A DNA stretch of 64,000 bases from assembly GCF_020640915.1 (NCBI RefSeq), contig NZ_JADWDC010000016.1, positions 16,282 through 80,281 on the forward strand, read 5' to 3'. Position numbers and translations under genes: made by a program. The number at the start of each line of letters is the position of its first letter. Position 1 is the first letter of the stretch. The notes below the pieces were generated by a model. It was given only the letters and a program-made list of their open reading frames with translations. It ran no database searches and was not told the DNA's origin. The stretch is from Waterburya agarophytonicola KI4 (GTDB lineage Bacteria > Cyanobacteriota > Cyanobacteriia > Cyanobacteriales > Xenococcaceae). Below, one piece after another: positions 17,738 to 28,223 of this stretch.

Positions 17738-18541
17738 ATGAAATTATCTCTTCCTATCGCCTTTGCAACTATTACAACTATGGGCATGAGTGCGATCGCT
17801 CCCATGCAACCCGTTCATGCTGTTGAATTTGATGAATTTGCTGTGGATCAAAGTCAATTTGTCGCAGTGGCAGTTCCATACAACTATAGAAGATATAAAC
17901 TAGCCATTATCGAGCAAGTCCCTGGTCAAAAATCCTGCTGGAGTGAGTCTGGTAGTAGACCTACTACTGTAGACTTAAGATTGCTCACTTTCGACCATAC
18001 CAACGATTGTCTTAAAGCAGTTGATACTAATGGTTATTCTTTAAGAGTTAATGGCAAAGATGACAAAGTAGAATACACCCTCAATTTAGTAGAAAATAGA
18101 GGACAATTGGAACTAATTGCCGACCATAAAGATCCCGCTAAACCCAATATAGTTATCGGTAGTACTAATGGTTTGGTAGAATCTCCCATGAAAATAAACC
18201 TCGAACCCAATTGGCAATTTACTAAACGCCTTTATGAAGGTGGTGCAATTCAGCACATATATATGAGCAACAACCCCAGTCCTCAGGTATTGGATAACGT
18301 TGCTACTATTCCTACTACCAACCTTCCTGGGGAAGCTCCTGGTACATCTAGTAATCCTACTCCTCAACCACTACCCCCCGCAGGTACTGTAGCATCTCAA
18401 CCCGCACCTCCTGACGTTACGACAGTAGAAGGATTTATTAGTAATATTTTGACTCCTCTAAGTCAGGCTGTATACAACACATATAACAGTTTGTTTACTA
18501 CTACTACTCCTCCTGGCAGCCAGTCTACGCCAAATAAATAG
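17738..18541 (+). CDS. secreted DUF3747 protein
   Basis: A 267-residue protein with a Sec signal peptide (MKLSLPIAFATITTMGM, cleavage probably after VHA at about 30). The mature N-terminal half is the cyanobacterial DUF3747 domain: EFAVDQSQFVAVAVPY, LAIIEQVPGQKSCWSESG, and LLTFDHTNDCLKAVDTNGYS with a likely disulphide between the two cysteines. The C-terminal third is rich in Pro, Thr and Ser, like a flexible linker. DUF3747 proteins are sometimes found with S-layer or cell-surface proteins; the function is unproven. A strong terminator follows. Confidence 0.85.
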   Translation: MKLSLPIAFATITTMGMSAIAPMQPVHAVEFDEFAVDQSQFVAVAVPYNYRRYKLAIIEQVPGQKSCWSESGSRPTTVDLRLLTFDHTNDCLKAVDTNGYSLRVNGKDDKVEYTLNLVENRGQLELIADHKDPAKPNIVIGSTNGLVESPMKINLEPNWQFTKRLYEGGAIQHIYMSNNPSPQVLDNVATIPTTNLPGEAPGTSSNPTPQPLPPAGTVASQPAPPDVTTVEGFISNILTPLSQAVYNTYNSLFTTTTPPGSQSTPNK

Positions 18542-18583
18542 GTAGGGTTGAATTTCCTACAATAATCATGAAAGTTGATACAT

Positions 18584-18632
18584 AGCTCTAGATGGTAGCA
18601 AGATCGCGTTACTATCTAGAGCTTTTATCTTT
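18584..18632 (+). terminator. strong intrinsic terminator after the DUF3747 gene
   Basis: AGCTCTAGAT pairs perfectly with ATCTAGAGCT, extended by six more pairs with G-U wobble to about 16 bp, loop AAGATCGC, then TTTTATCTTTT. Confidence 0.88.
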
Positions 18633-18670
18633 TATATTATAAAATCAGTGTTTGTCATCCCTGAAAATCT

Positions 18671-19870
18671 ATGTCTGACTCACAAGCTATTAATCAAGCC
18701 GTTGCCAAACTTTATAATACTTACCCTTTTCCTCCCGATCCTCTTTCCGATCTAGAGCCTCCTGGCTATAATTGGCGTTGGAGTTGGACAGCAGCCTATA
18801 GTTTTTGTACTGGAATAAAACCCGGTACTCAAGATATTTCTATTCTAGATGCGGGTTGCGGTACGGGTTCGGGTACGGACTATTTGATTCATCAGAATCC
18901 AGGTGCAGAAGTTACAGCGATCGATTTGAGCGAAAAAGCCTTATCATTGGCTCAGGAACGTTGTAATCGTTCTGGGGTAATAGCCAAGCACGACAAACCA
19001 GTCAATTTTTATAACCTAAAATTAGAAGAAGCTACCCAATTGGAAGGGGACTTTGATTTTATTAATTGCGTAGGAGTATTACATCATTTACCCGAACCAG
19101 ATAAGGGTATTAAAGCATTGGCCAAAAAATTAAAACCAGGTGGTATTTTGCACATTTTTGTCTACGCGGAATTAGGGCGTTGGGAAATCAGTTTGATGCA
19201 AAAAGCGATCGCTTTACTCCAAGGAGACAAACGAGGTGACTATCGCGACGGTGTAAAAGTTGGTCGAGAAATATTTGCCAAATTACCAGAAAATAATCGA
19301 ATTTTACAACAAGAAAAAGCAAGATGGGCGTTAGAAAATCATCGAGATGAAGCCTTTGCTGATATGTACGTTCATCCCCAAGAAATTGATTATAATATCG
19401 ATACTTTATTTCAATTAATTGATGCTTCTGGTTTAGATTTCATCGGCTTTTCTAATCCTAAATATTGGCAATTAGATCGTCTTGTAGGGGAATCAGAAGA
19501 ATTGATGTCTAGGTCAAAAGACTTGAGCGATCGCCAATTGTATCGTTTGATAGAATTACTCGATCCTAATTTAACTCACTACGAATTTTTCTTAGCCAAA
19601 CCACCATTAGATCGACAAGATTGGTCGAATGATGCAGCATTAAGTAAAGCCATTCCCGAACGTCATCCTTGTATGCAAGGCTTCCCCAGTAAAAGCTTCC
19701 TCAACTTTGAATATCAAATGGAAAAGCTCTCGGATGATGAGTATGAATTTATGGTTGCTTGTGACAAGAAGATCGAGCAGACAACAGTCCAAGATATATT
19801 AGCCGATTGTCAATTGGATTTGGCGGGAGTGCGATCGCTGTTTGAGAGACAGTTGATTATTTTAAGTTGA
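18671..19870 (+). CDS. class I SAM-dependent methyltransferase with extended C-terminal domain
   Basis: A 399-residue protein. Residues ~55-165 form a Rossmann methyltransferase domain: motif I ILDAGCGTGSGTDYL, acidic motif II VTAIDLSEKAL, motif III NCVGVLHHLPEPDKGIKAL and LKPGGILHIFVYAE. The N-terminus (YNTYPFPPDPL) matches cyanobacterial annotations of class I methyltransferases with an extra C-terminal domain. The remaining ~230 residues lack an identifiable fold but include a region with HPQEIDYNIDTLFQLIDASG. The substrate is unknown. It is monocistronic. Confidence 0.85.
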   Translation: MSDSQAINQAVAKLYNTYPFPPDPLSDLEPPGYNWRWSWTAAYSFCTGIKPGTQDISILDAGCGTGSGTDYLIHQNPGAEVTAIDLSEKALSLAQERCNRSGVIAKHDKPVNFYNLKLEEATQLEGDFDFINCVGVLHHLPEPDKGIKALAKKLKPGGILHIFVYAELGRWEISLMQKAIALLQGDKRGDYRDGVKVGREIFAKLPENNRILQQEKARWALENHRDEAFADMYVHPQEIDYNIDTLFQLIDASGLDFIGFSNPKYWQLDRLVGESEELMSRSKDLSDRQLYRLIELLDPNLTHYEFFLAKPPLDRQDWSNDAALSKAIPERHPCMQGFPSKSFLNFEYQMEKLSDDEYEFMVACDKKIEQTTVQDILADCQLDLAGVRSLFERQLIILS

Positions 19871-20043
19871 GCGAAATTGTTCGCGATCGCATTCTACAGG
19901 TTGTATTTTCTAAAACTTGTCTTGTGTTCGCGAACTTAAAATTGATGGCAAAATTAGATTAAATAAAAATTTTGTAACGGTTTGTATCAAGATACCTGTG
20001 GCAAGATTAAGTTGAACTTTTCTTGATTTGACAAACAAAGATT

Positions 20044-20538
20044 ATGACTCAGCCTTTTCAGTTTCCCAACGGTCAACTAGCTTATAGTGCGGAAGACTTG
20101 TTAAAACTTTGTCAACAATTTCCAGATGACGGAGTTAATTATTTAGTTAGAGAAGATTTAGAGAAATGGCTTGCTTATATAGGACAAGAGGATATTGCTC
20201 GATGTGCTGCTAATGCGCGTCAAACTCCTTTAGAAGATCGTCAAAAACTAGAGGAATTTTTAACTAAATGTCATGCTTTATCATCTCCAGAAAGCAGAGA
20301 TTTAACAGAAAAAGCGATCGAACCTACTCCTGTTGCAGTGGAAACTCCTGTAGTAGAAGCAAAACCCGAACCTATTCCTGTTGTAGTAGAAACTCCTGTA
20401 GTGGAAACTAATCCCGTTAAACAACAAGCAGAAAATATTCAATCTTCTAACTCTTCAAATTCCACTGAAGCAAAACCTAGCTTCTTTAGAGCGATCGCTA
20501 GATTGATTGTTAATATCCTTTATCGGAATAAAGGTTAA
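20044..20538 (+). CDS. hypothetical protein with PV-rich duplicated linker
   Basis: A 164-residue protein that I do not recognise. Residues 1-80 are a compact helical region (LAYSAEDLLKLCQQFPDDG, EDLEKWLAYIGQEDIA). Residues ~98-130 are a duplicated linker, PVAVETPVVEAKPEP then PVVVETPVVETNP, encoded by near-identical tandem ~42-bp units. The C-terminus (FFRAIARLIVNILYRN) is an amphipathic or membrane-associating helix. No charged active-site motif is visible. The N-terminal part could be a peptide-recognition or adaptor module (inference only). Confidence 0.7.
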   Translation: MTQPFQFPNGQLAYSAEDLLKLCQQFPDDGVNYLVREDLEKWLAYIGQEDIARCAANARQTPLEDRQKLEEFLTKCHALSSPESRDLTEKAIEPTPVAVETPVVEAKPEPIPVVVETPVVETNPVKQQAENIQSSNSSNSTEAKPSFFRAIARLIVNILYRNKG

Positions 20539-20566
20539 TTCAAGTTAAAATCTCTCTACTCATTAG

Positions 20567-20584
20567 ACCTCTTACTCAAGAGGT
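20567..20584 (+). terminator. hairpin after the hypothetical gene
   Basis: ACCTCTT pairs with AAGAGGT around an ACTC loop, followed by TTAATC. A short T tract makes it a moderate terminator candidate. Confidence 0.5.
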
Positions 20585-20750
20585 TTAATCTATCATAATT
20601 ATTCACACCCCCTCCTAAAAAGTGTTGATTTTCTTGTTTTTCGTTGATAAGTAGGGGGGGGAGTGAACGGTTACTAATCTATCGACTTTAGTCATTCTCT
20701 CCAGTTTTTGTCCTGTACTTAGTAAATAACCTTAAATTCGCGCAAACAGT

Positions 20751-20779
20751 AAAAATCCCTAGAAAGCAAAATTCTAGGG
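20751..20779 (-). terminator. intrinsic terminator of the CAAD gene
   Basis: Read leftward, CCCTAGAA pairs with TTCTAGGG (8 bp, loop of about 7) and is followed by ATTTTTAC, a typical Rho-independent structure 58 bp after the stop codon. Confidence 0.8.
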
Positions 20780-20836
20780 AAACAATAGTCAATCGAATTG
20801 AGTCGATTTAAAATATCTCAATCAAAGTAAGAATGG

Positions 20837-21259
20837 TTATTCTTTACCTACAACTTGAGTTTTAAGAGATTCAAACTCTTGGACTAATTCTTGACGAGAA
20901 GATTTGGTCAACAAGTACCGATATACAAACCAGCCAGTATAGCCCAAGCCTACTAATTCAAACATTGGTGCTAGTAAAGGAATATCGTTGATAGCTGCCA
21001 CAATAGCCAGAGTCACTTTAACTGCAACTATGCCTAAGAAGATTAGCAGTAGATTGACGAGTAATTTTTGATTTTCGTCGACAAACTCTTTGATGTATTC
21101 AAAGATTTGACTCAAAAAACTCGTACCAATATTCAAATACTCTTGAACTTGGGTATCTTTTGGTGCAGATTTAGTAGCAGTTATTTTACCAGCGGTTTCG
21201 CCACTTAATCCTGTTGTGCTTACCTGAGTTTCGGTTACTTCTGGAGTATTAGCTTCCAT
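20837..21259 (-). CDS. CAAD/CURT1-like thylakoid membrane protein
   Basis: A 140-residue protein. After a polar N-terminal ~40 residues comes the CAAD domain: an amphipathic helix (IFEYIKEFVDENQKLLVN), a first transmembrane helix (LLLIFLGIVAVKVTLAIVAA), the hallmark INDIPLLAPMFELVGLGYTGWFVYRYLL (positions about 90-117) with the second helix, and a C-terminal amphipathic helix. This domain is shared by thylakoid curvature proteins (CURT1/CurT) and by membrane-anchored aminoacyl-tRNA synthetases of cyanobacteria. With no synthetase attached, a thylakoid-shaping role is likely. It is monocistronic. Confidence 0.87.
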   Translation of the reverse strand: MEANTPEVTETQVSTTGLSGETAGKITATKSAPKDTQVQEYLNIGTSFLSQIFEYIKEFVDENQKLLVNLLLIFLGIVAVKVTLAIVAAINDIPLLAPMFELVGLGYTGWFVYRYLLTKSSRQELVQEFESLKTQVVGKE

Positions 21260-21695
21260 ATTTTATTCTCCCCTATGGTTTAAATGAATATTAGTGTGCT
21301 GTTATTACAGATGATGACTATACTTTTGCTAATAGTATCAAACACTTTCTGGTGTTGGGCTATTTATTAAAGCAACTTTTAACAGTCTGGAATATCCTTC
21401 CACAGTATAGTAGGCTATTTAGGATATAAGATCGACATTAGCAGACTATATTGCTGCTTTGAACCAGATTATCGCAGTTATTTGCTTTTAATTGCCATAA
21501 CTTGCTCGGTTAATCTTAATTTCTCCTTTATATTAGACTTATCATAACTTATACTAATTTTTCATCTAAGACCCAAAAGTAACGAAATATCGGTCGCTTT
21601 GTGGGTTTGAATAAAATAAAATAGGACACCTTATAGTTTTAAATAAGATATCCCAATTAATCAAACATTAGATCGAGCTAAATATGGTGAAATAT
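21260..21695. other. 436-bp intergenic region between CAAD and queD
   Basis: Both genes run leftward, so this is the 3' end of queD and the promoter region of the CAAD gene. It holds the queD terminator at 21616-21653. The rest is AT-rich without a recognisable gene or repeat. Confidence 0.6.
21616..21653 (-). terminator. intrinsic terminator of queD
   Basis: Read leftward, GGATATCTTAT pairs with ATAAGGTGTCC (11 bp with two G-U pairs), followed by TATTTTATTTTATT. It lies 43 bp after the stop codon. Confidence 0.75.
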
Positions 21696-22565
21696 TTAGG
21701 AAACCATTGCTTGTTTCTGGTTGGCAGTTGTGTCTCCACCAGATTTGACTGTGCGACAATTAATCTCACAGGAGTTGTTGGGACTTTCGATCAATTTGAT
21801 TTTATCTAATTCGCATCCCAAATCCTTAACAGGCGATCGCAATAAGTCGGCAATGCGCACTGCGATATTTTCCGCCGTCGGTACGACTTCAGCAAAATAA
21901 GCAATATCTTTATTTAAAAAAGTATGGTCGAAAGGTTCGACGACATAGTGATCGATCGCCTCTTGCAATTGCCCTAAATCCACCAGCATCCCCGTGCGAT
22001 CGTCAATTTCCCCCGCCACAGTCACCTCTAAATGATAGTTGTGTCCGTGACCGTTGGGACGAGCGCATTTACCATATATTTCTTGGTTTTCTTCAAAGCT
22101 GAGACTGGGTATTGCCAAACGATGAGCAGCACTAAAATGAGTTTTAACGGTTAAAGTAGCTTCCATATTATTTCCTTGATAATCCGCCCAAAGTTCGGGA
22201 TGCTCGAATAATTGAATATTAACTAAAGGTAAATGAGGTGAGAGTTTTTCCCAAATTACTCTAGCGATATTTTCTGTAGTAGGTAATGTTTGCTCAAATT
22301 CCGACCAGGCATCGTTAAGGTGAGAATAGTTTAGTTGGTTGGTAACTTCTTGTTTAATGACTTGTTTGACCACAGACAAGTTCTCTACCATGCCATACTT
22401 GTCTAAATCTCCCTCTAGAGAGACAAACAAAACATAATTATGTCCGTGTCCTGGAAAACGACTGCAAGCACCAAAAAGACGTTGGTTTTCTGCTTCGTCT
22501 AGTTCTGGTAGCCAGTAGCGATGACTCGCGGAAAACTGAGCGCGACGATTAATAGTGCATTTCAT
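21696..22565 (-). CDS. queD: two-domain 6-carboxytetrahydropterin synthase (QueD/PTPS)
   Basis: A 289-residue protein built from two PTPS domains in tandem (about 1-130 and 133-275). Each has its own set of motifs: FSASHRY and GACSRFPGHGHNY in the first, FSAAHRL and GKCARPNGHGHNYHLEV in the second, i.e. zinc-binding histidines plus the catalytic Cys. QueD converts 7,8-dihydroneopterin triphosphate to 6-carboxytetrahydropterin in queuosine and 7-deazaguanine synthesis. Normal QueD is ~120-150 residues per chain, so this is an internal duplication that keeps both centres intact. The other que genes are not here. Confidence 0.88.
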   Translation of the reverse strand: MKCTINRRAQFSASHRYWLPELDEAENQRLFGACSRFPGHGHNYVLFVSLEGDLDKYGMVENLSVVKQVIKQEVTNQLNYSHLNDAWSEFEQTLPTTENIARVIWEKLSPHLPLVNIQLFEHPELWADYQGNNMEATLTVKTHFSAAHRLAIPSLSFEENQEIYGKCARPNGHGHNYHLEVTVAGEIDDRTGMLVDLGQLQEAIDHYVVEPFDHTFLNKDIAYFAEVVPTAENIAVRIADLLRSPVKDLGCELDKIKLIESPNNSCEINCRTVKSGGDTTANQKQAMVS

Positions 22566-22736
22566 ATATTGAGTTGAAACTCGGAAAATGTAAAGTTTAG
22601 TAAACTATGTGGTTATTATAGCAAGGTTGCTTTGGTTATTAAAGGCAAGACTTAGAAGATTGGTATTACTTGCACCTAAGAAATTGGCAAAAGATGTTAG
22701 AAAGAAGATTATATTAAGCGTTTTTTCTGCGAAGCT

Positions 22737-25700
22737 ATGTCTGAGTCCACCCAGTCCGAACCACAAGATAGTATTTCAAACCCCCACGAGTCAAGCAGGG
22801 ATTTGTTTGTAGTTGGTATTGGTGCATCGGCTGGGGGGCTGAGTGCTTTAGAAGAACTGTTTAGTAACCTCTCTACAGCTAGTGGTGCTGCATTTGTAGT
22901 AATTCAACATCTCTCGCCAGATTTTAAAAGTCTGATGACAGAGTTACTCGAACGGCGTACTTCGATGCCAGTATATCGGATTCAAGACGGTATGGGGTTG
23001 CAGCCCAATTCAGTTTATTTAATTCTTCCAGGGCAGAATTTAGCCTTAGACAAAAACGTCCTGCGTTTAGAAGATCGCAAAAAAGATAAAAATCAAAAGC
23101 ACGAACTTAATTTTCCCATCGATTTGTTTTTTACTTCTTTAGCAAAAAACTATGGAGAGCAGTCTATTGGGGTCATCTTATCTGGTTCTGGTAGCGATGG
23201 AACTCGCGGACTGAAAGCCATTAATGAAGCGGGGGGAGTCGCTTTAGTACAAGATCCCGAAACAGCAGAATTTGATGGTATGCCTCGGAGTGCGATCGCC
23301 ACAGGAGTAGTCAATCAGATCTTGCCTCCCAAAGAACTTTCCCAACTAATTTATCAGTGTATTGTTGCTCCTGTAAATACTCTGGAAACTGAATCCAGCA
23401 GCAATAATCAAATTAACTCGACCAATTTAAGTCGAATTGCCAAACTGTTAATCGAAAATGAAGAACTAGACTTTTCTCAATATAAGTCGAGTACAATTTC
23501 ACGGCGTATTCATCGTCGTTGTCTAATTCACAACTCTAGGAGCATTGATGATTATATCAAACTGCTCAATGATTCGGGAGAAGAAAGACAAATCCTCTGT
23601 TCAGATTTATTGATTAACGTGACTCATTTTTTCCGCGACTATCCAGCTTGGCAGAATTTAGAAAATAATATTTTGCCCCGCTTAATCGAGCAAAGCCAAG
23701 ACGGAGGAGAACTAAGATTTTGGATTACTGCTTGTTCTACAGGAGAAGAAGCCTATTCTTTGGCGATTTTAGTCCACGAAGCCCTCCAAGATTCGGACAA
23801 AAGTATTCGAGTAAAAATATTTGCCACGGATATAGATCGGGTAGCTTTAGATAAGGCATCTCAAGGAATTTATTCAGCTTCTATTGCCAGAGACATCGGT
23901 CAAGAGCGTTTGCAAAGGTATTTTATTGCCAAAGACAACTCTTATCAAATCATGCGGAAGATCCGAGAAATGTTGATCTTTTCGCCCCACGATTTGACCA
24001 AAGATGCGGGGTTCACTCGAATCAACTTAGTTAGTTGCCGTAATGTCCTGATTTATATGAAATCTGACTTGCAATATCAAGTATTACGCAATCTGCATTT
24101 TTCCTTAGTGTCTAAAGGAATCTTGTTTTTGGGAGAGGCAGAGACATTAGGAGAGTTTGAGTCAGAATTTAAACCTTTAGATAAAAAGTGGAAGTTCTTT
24201 CAAAAGCAAAGAGATATCAGACTACCCCTTCCTTTAAGATCTACACCAAAAATTTCTCGAAATTCTGCTTTACATCGTTTTAGCCCATCCCAGAATAGAG
24301 TTCAATTCGAGCCTATTTTGGAGCAGTGTCTCAATCGACTGTCAAATGAATCTAACTCGATTATTTTATTGATTAGTAAAGAAAATCATCTACTCCATGT
24401 CAGCGGAGATTCGGACAAAATATTTAAAGCCCCTGACGGCAAAGTAACCACCGAGGTTACTAAGATGGTTGTGATTCCTCTACAATTACCTCTGAACACT
24501 GCCCTACACCGAGCCAAGCAAAAAAAGACATCAGTTCAATATCAAGGCATCAAAATAGAATATCAAGGCGAACCTCTCCTTGTCAGTTTGGAAGTTATTC
24601 CTCCTCAAATTAATCGCCGACACGGTGACTTTTTTTTAGTCAAAATCAAGCAAGAAATAATTGCCGAACCCATAGCAATTCCTGCAACTGAAACTTTTGA
24701 ACTTGGTAGCGAAGCCTCAAGACGCATTATCGAATTGGAAAATGAACTACAGCAAACTCGGGAAAATCTTCAAGCATTAGTTGAAGAGTTGGAAACTACC
24801 AACGAAGAACAACAGGCTTCTAATGAAGAATTAACTGCTTCCAATGAAGAGTTACAAAGTACCAATGAAGAACTCCATTCGGTTAATGAGGAGCTACATA
24901 CAGTTAACATTGAATATCAGTCTAAAATTGGCGAACTGACTCAGCTCAATAATGATATTGATAATTTACTCAAGAGTACGGAAATTGGCGTTATTTTTCT
25001 CGATTCTCAATTGAGAATTCGCAAATTCACCCCTGCTGCTACTAAAGCAGTATCTTTACGAGAAAACGATTTAGAACGTCCCTTAGGAGAGTTAACCATG
25101 AAGGTAGACTGTCCCCAGTTAACTGAACTACTAGAAAATGTGTTGGCAGGAGGTGAATTAATTGAATTGGAAGTCAAGCAGAAAAAGGGCGATTCTTTCT
25201 TTTTAATGCAAATCAATCCTTATTTAACCGAATGCGGACAAAATGATGGGTTGGCAATTAGTTTTGTGGCAGTTGATGAAATTAAACGAGTCCAGCTAGA
25301 TCTAGAAAATAGCCTGAAGGAGAAAAATCGCCAATTAGCAGCGATTGAGACTGCCACCAACGGTATTGCTATTCTCAATGATTATAAGTTTATTTATATC
25401 AATCAGGCTCACCTAGATATTTTTGGCTACAGTCAACCAGAAGAATTGCTCGGTCAGTCTTGGCGCATACTTTATCAACCAGAAGAGCAACCTCAATTTG
25501 AACGAGAAATATTTCCTATCTTGCAAGAGCAGGGAAGATGGCAAGGAATAGTTAAAGCTAAACATCGTCAGGGATATACTTTCGATGAAGAATTAACCCT
25601 TAATTTTTCTCCTACGGGGGATTTAATTTGTATTTGTCAAGACGTTAGCGATCGCCTTAAAGCCGATCGGGTATTGCGATCGCAAAAAACCCAACTAACT

Positions 25701-28010
25701 AAACTGAATCGTAATTTAGAACAGAAAGTAGCTCGCCGAACTAAAATATTAGCTAATTTCAGCGATCGCCTCAAACAACTACATCATCTGGCAATTAGCG
25801 ATTATGAGACTCTCGAAGATCTATACGATCAGTATCTCAAAACTGGATGTGAAATTTTTGGTTTAGCTACAGGTATCGTTAGTCAAATAACAGAGCAAAC
25901 CTATAAAATTTTAGCCGTGCGATCGCCTCTCAATTTGTCTGTCGGTTTAGAGTTCGATTATCGAGAAACCTATTGTCAACAAATAGTCGATAAGCAAGAA
26001 ACCATTGCTTATTTCAATGTGAGCCAGATGGTAGAAATGCAGAGGCATCCTGTCTATCTTAATTTGGATTTAAAGTCATATATTGGAACACCAATTTTCG
26101 TTAATGGTAATTTATACGGGACATTGAACTTTTCTTCTATTCCCCCTCGCGGTAATGATTTTCATTCTTCGGAGCGAGAAATAATCGAACTTATGGCAAG
26201 GGATATCGGCAATTCCATCGCAGCCTTTCAAAGTGCAATAGCTCTCAAACAAAGCGAAGCGGAGTTTCGTAAAACTTTTGAACAAGCAACAGTGGGTATT
26301 ACTCACATTGGTTTAGATGGAAAATTTCTCAAGGTTAATTCCGCACTATGCAAATTTTTGGGCTACAGCTCTCAAGAACTACTAGAAATGACGTTTCAAG
26401 ACATTACCTACCCTGAAGATCTGGCTCTAGATGAAAAATATGTCCCTTTAATCATGGCGGGAGAAATGGAAAGCTGCACCTATGAAAAACGCTATATTCA
26501 TGCTGATGGCTCGATTATTTGGGGAAATCTAACTTTTTGTCTGGCAACAACCGAGGGAGGTGAACCAGCTTATTTTATTGCAGTTGTGGAAGATATTAGC
26601 GATCGCAAGGAAGGAGAAATTGCGTTACTACAGGTAACTCAAGCCAAAGATACTTTTATTGCTCATATGAGTCACGAACTACGTACTCCTTTAAACAGCA
26701 TCATTGGCTTTAGCAATATCCTGAAACAGGATTCCGATTTAACGGCGCAACAGCTTAAGTCTGTAGATATTATCAATCAATCGGGGCAACACTTACTCAC
26801 TTTAATTAACGATATTTTAGACTTATCTAAGCTCAACGCCAATAAACTAAAACTTTTATATAACGACCTTAATTTGATTGATTTTCTCTATGATATAGCA
26901 GCTATTTTTGAAATTCGCGCCCAAGAAAAAGGCTTAGACTTTATTACTCAAATACCATTAGATCTTCCTGGAGTAGTAAACACAGATGAAACGAAACTGC
27001 GACAGGTTTTACTCAATCTACTGAGTAATGCAATTAAATTTACGACCACTGGTGCTGTTACTTTTTCCGTTAGTTGTGAGACGATCGACTCCGATCTTGA
27101 GACTAAAATGATTCGCTTTCAAGTAGAGGATACGGGTAGAGGAATTCCCGAAGATAAATACGACACTGTTTTTGCTCCATTTGGACAGGTAGACCAAAAT
27201 CGTAATGATACGGAGGGAACGGGTTTGGGACTATCAATTTGCCAAAATATTCTAAGTCTGATGGATAGCGAACTACATTTGGGGAGTAAAGTTGGAGTCG
27301 GCAGTTGGTTTTGGTTCGACCTAGAATTAGAAGAATTATCTAGTTGTTCCTTATTACCCACTCCCAGACAACCCGATACTCGAATAACTCGTTATTTGGT
27401 TACACCTTGTAAGATTTTGGTCATAGACGATAATGACGATAATCGAATGCTGCTGGTGCATTATTTACAACCACTGGGATTTACGGTTGAGGAGGCCGAT
27501 AATGGCAAGACAGGAATTGCGATCGCCGAAAAATTTCAGCCCGATCTTATTCTGTTAGACTTGCTCATGCCTGTAATGAATGGTGGAGAAGCGATCGAGC
27601 AGATTAGGCAACATCCTGACTTACAAAATACTGCGATCGTGACTATTTCGGCTAATGTTCATTCAATTGATGATTCATCACGGATCAGGTGTGAGGGATT
27701 TTTAGCTAAACCAATAGACTTAGAGAGATTAATGGAATTATTAGAGAAACATCTAGAATTGGATTGGCAAACTTTACCGCAAAAGGAAGTCGAATCAATT
27801 ACTTCTAATGAACTTATTAGTCCTTCGCAAGCAGAGCTAATTAACTTGCTGGAATTAGTTAATTTTGGTAATATGACAGCTTTTTTAGCAAAAATAGATT
27901 TGCTAGAAACTGGCGATTCTCGGTATATTTCTTTCGCTCAGAAAGTTAGGCAATTGGCAGATAATTGCGAACAAGATAAATTGGAGAAATTGCTCCAAAC
28001 TTTGATTTAA
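22737..28010 (+). CDS. CheB-CheR-PAS-GAF hybrid sensor histidine kinase with receiver
   Basis: A 1757-residue cytosolic signalling protein. Order by approximate residue: CheB methylesterase (21-205: GASAGG Ser, QHLSP His, GSDGTRG Asp); CheR methyltransferase (230-490: helical domain with SRRIHRR, SAM site [10 protein letters not shown]); coiled coil of repeating NEEL (660-745); two PAS domains (745-850, 860-975); GAF (1020-1160); PAS (1170-1290); HisKA with H1313 in [10 protein letters not shown]; HATPase (1408-1530: N box [24 protein letters not shown]); receiver (1558-1675, D1608); and a C-terminal tail often seen in cyanobacterial hybrid kinases. No chemoreceptor gene is nearby. The c-di-GMP protein downstream could be an output partner (inference). 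Confidence 0.93.
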   Translation: MSESTQSEPQDSISNPHESSRDLFVVGIGASAGGLSALEELFSNLSTASGAAFVVIQHLSPDFKSLMTELLERRTSMPVYRIQDGMGLQPNSVYLILPGQNLALDKNVLRLEDRKKDKNQKHELNFPIDLFFTSLAKNYGEQSIGVILSGSGSDGTRGLKAINEAGGVALVQDPETAEFDGMPRSAIATGVVNQILPPKELSQLIYQCIVAPVNTLETESSSNNQINSTNLSRIAKLLIENEELDFSQYKSSTISRRIHRRCLIHNSRSIDDYIKLLNDSGEERQILCSDLLINVTHFFRDYPAWQNLENNILPRLIEQSQDGGELRFWITACSTGEEAYSLAILVHEALQDSDKSIRVKIFATDIDRVALDKASQGIYSASIARDIGQERLQRYFIAKDNSYQIMRKIREMLIFSPHDLTKDAGFTRINLVSCRNVLIYMKSDLQYQVLRNLHFSLVSKGILFLGEAETLGEFESEFKPLDKKWKFFQKQRDIRLPLPLRSTPKISRNSALHRFSPSQNRVQFEPILEQCLNRLSNESNSIILLISKENHLLHVSGDSDKIFKAPDGKVTTEVTKMVVIPLQLPLNTALHRAKQKKTSVQYQGIKIEYQGEPLLVSLEVIPPQINRRHGDFFLVKIKQEIIAEPIAIPATETFELGSEASRRIIELENELQQTRENLQALVEELETTNEEQQASNEELTASNEELQSTNEELHSVNEELHTVNIEYQSKIGELTQLNNDIDNLLKSTEIGVIFLDSQLRIRKFTPAATKAVSLRENDLERPLGELTMKVDCPQLTELLENVLAGGELIELEVKQKKGDSFFLMQINPYLTECGQNDGLAISFVAVDEIKRVQLDLENSLKEKNRQLAAIETATNGIAILNDYKFIYINQAHLDIFGYSQPEELLGQSWRILYQPEEQPQFEREIFPILQEQGRWQGIVKAKHRQGYTFDEELTLNFSPTGDLICICQDVSDRLKADRVLRSQKTQLTKLNRNLEQKVARRTKILANFSDRLKQLHHLAISDYETLEDLYDQYLKTGCEIFGLATGIVSQITEQTYKILAVRSPLNLSVGLEFDYRETYCQQIVDKQETIAYFNVSQMVEMQRHPVYLNLDLKSYIGTPIFVNGNLYGTLNFSSIPPRGNDFHSSEREIIELMARDIGNSIAAFQSAIALKQSEAEFRKTFEQATVGITHIGLDGKFLKVNSALCKFLGYSSQELLEMTFQDITYPEDLALDEKYVPLIMAGEMESCTYEKRYIHADGSIIWGNLTFCLATTEGGEPAYFIAVVEDISDRKEGEIALLQVTQAKDTFIAHMSHELRTPLNSIIGFSNILKQDSDLTAQQLKSVDIINQSGQHLLTLINDILDLSKLNANKLKLLYNDLNLIDFLYDIAAIFEIRAQEKGLDFITQIPLDLPGVVNTDETKLRQVLLNLLSNAIKFTTTGAVTFSVSCETIDSDLETKMIRFQVEDTGRGIPEDKYDTVFAPFGQVDQNRNDTEGTGLGLSICQNILSLMDSELHLGSKVGVGSWFWFDLELEELSSCSLLPTPRQPDTRITRYLVTPCKILVIDDNDDNRMLLVHYLQPLGFTVEEADNGKTGIAIAEKFQPDLILLDLLMPVMNGGEAIEQIRQHPDLQNTAIVTISANVHSIDDSSRIRCEGFLAKPIDLERLMELLEKHLELDWQTLPQKEVESITSNELISPSQAELINLLELVNFGNMTAFLAKIDLLETGDSRYISFAQKVRQLADNCEQDKLEKLLQTLI

Positions 28011-28223
28011 CGCCAAAAATAGAGCCGAAATAAAGCCAATAGTTTAAATCAAAATAAGTTATAAGTCCGTATTTTTACTAAGCTGTAACTAAGTAAATTA
28101 ACTTAGATCATGGTTAATCAAACAATCTTTATAAAGACTTAATATTAGTAATTAAACCCATTACTAAATAATGTTTGCTCAGTTAGAACAGATATATGTA
28201 TTTTGCTCTACATATATTTTAAA

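Larger units (their letters stand above)
20539..20836. other. intergenic region with two terminators
   Basis: Between a rightward hypothetical gene and the leftward CAAD gene. It holds a hairpin at 20567-20584 and the CAAD terminator at 20751-20779. A C/G-rich pair (CCCCCTCC near 20598 and GGGGGGGG near 20653) could also base-pair across about 50 bp. Confidence 0.6.

Noticed and set aside
22609..22812. 67-codon frame overlapping the start of the hybrid kinase
   Set aside because: The CheB domain begins right after ATG 22737 in another frame; the overlapping frame has only basic and hydrophobic low-complexity content.
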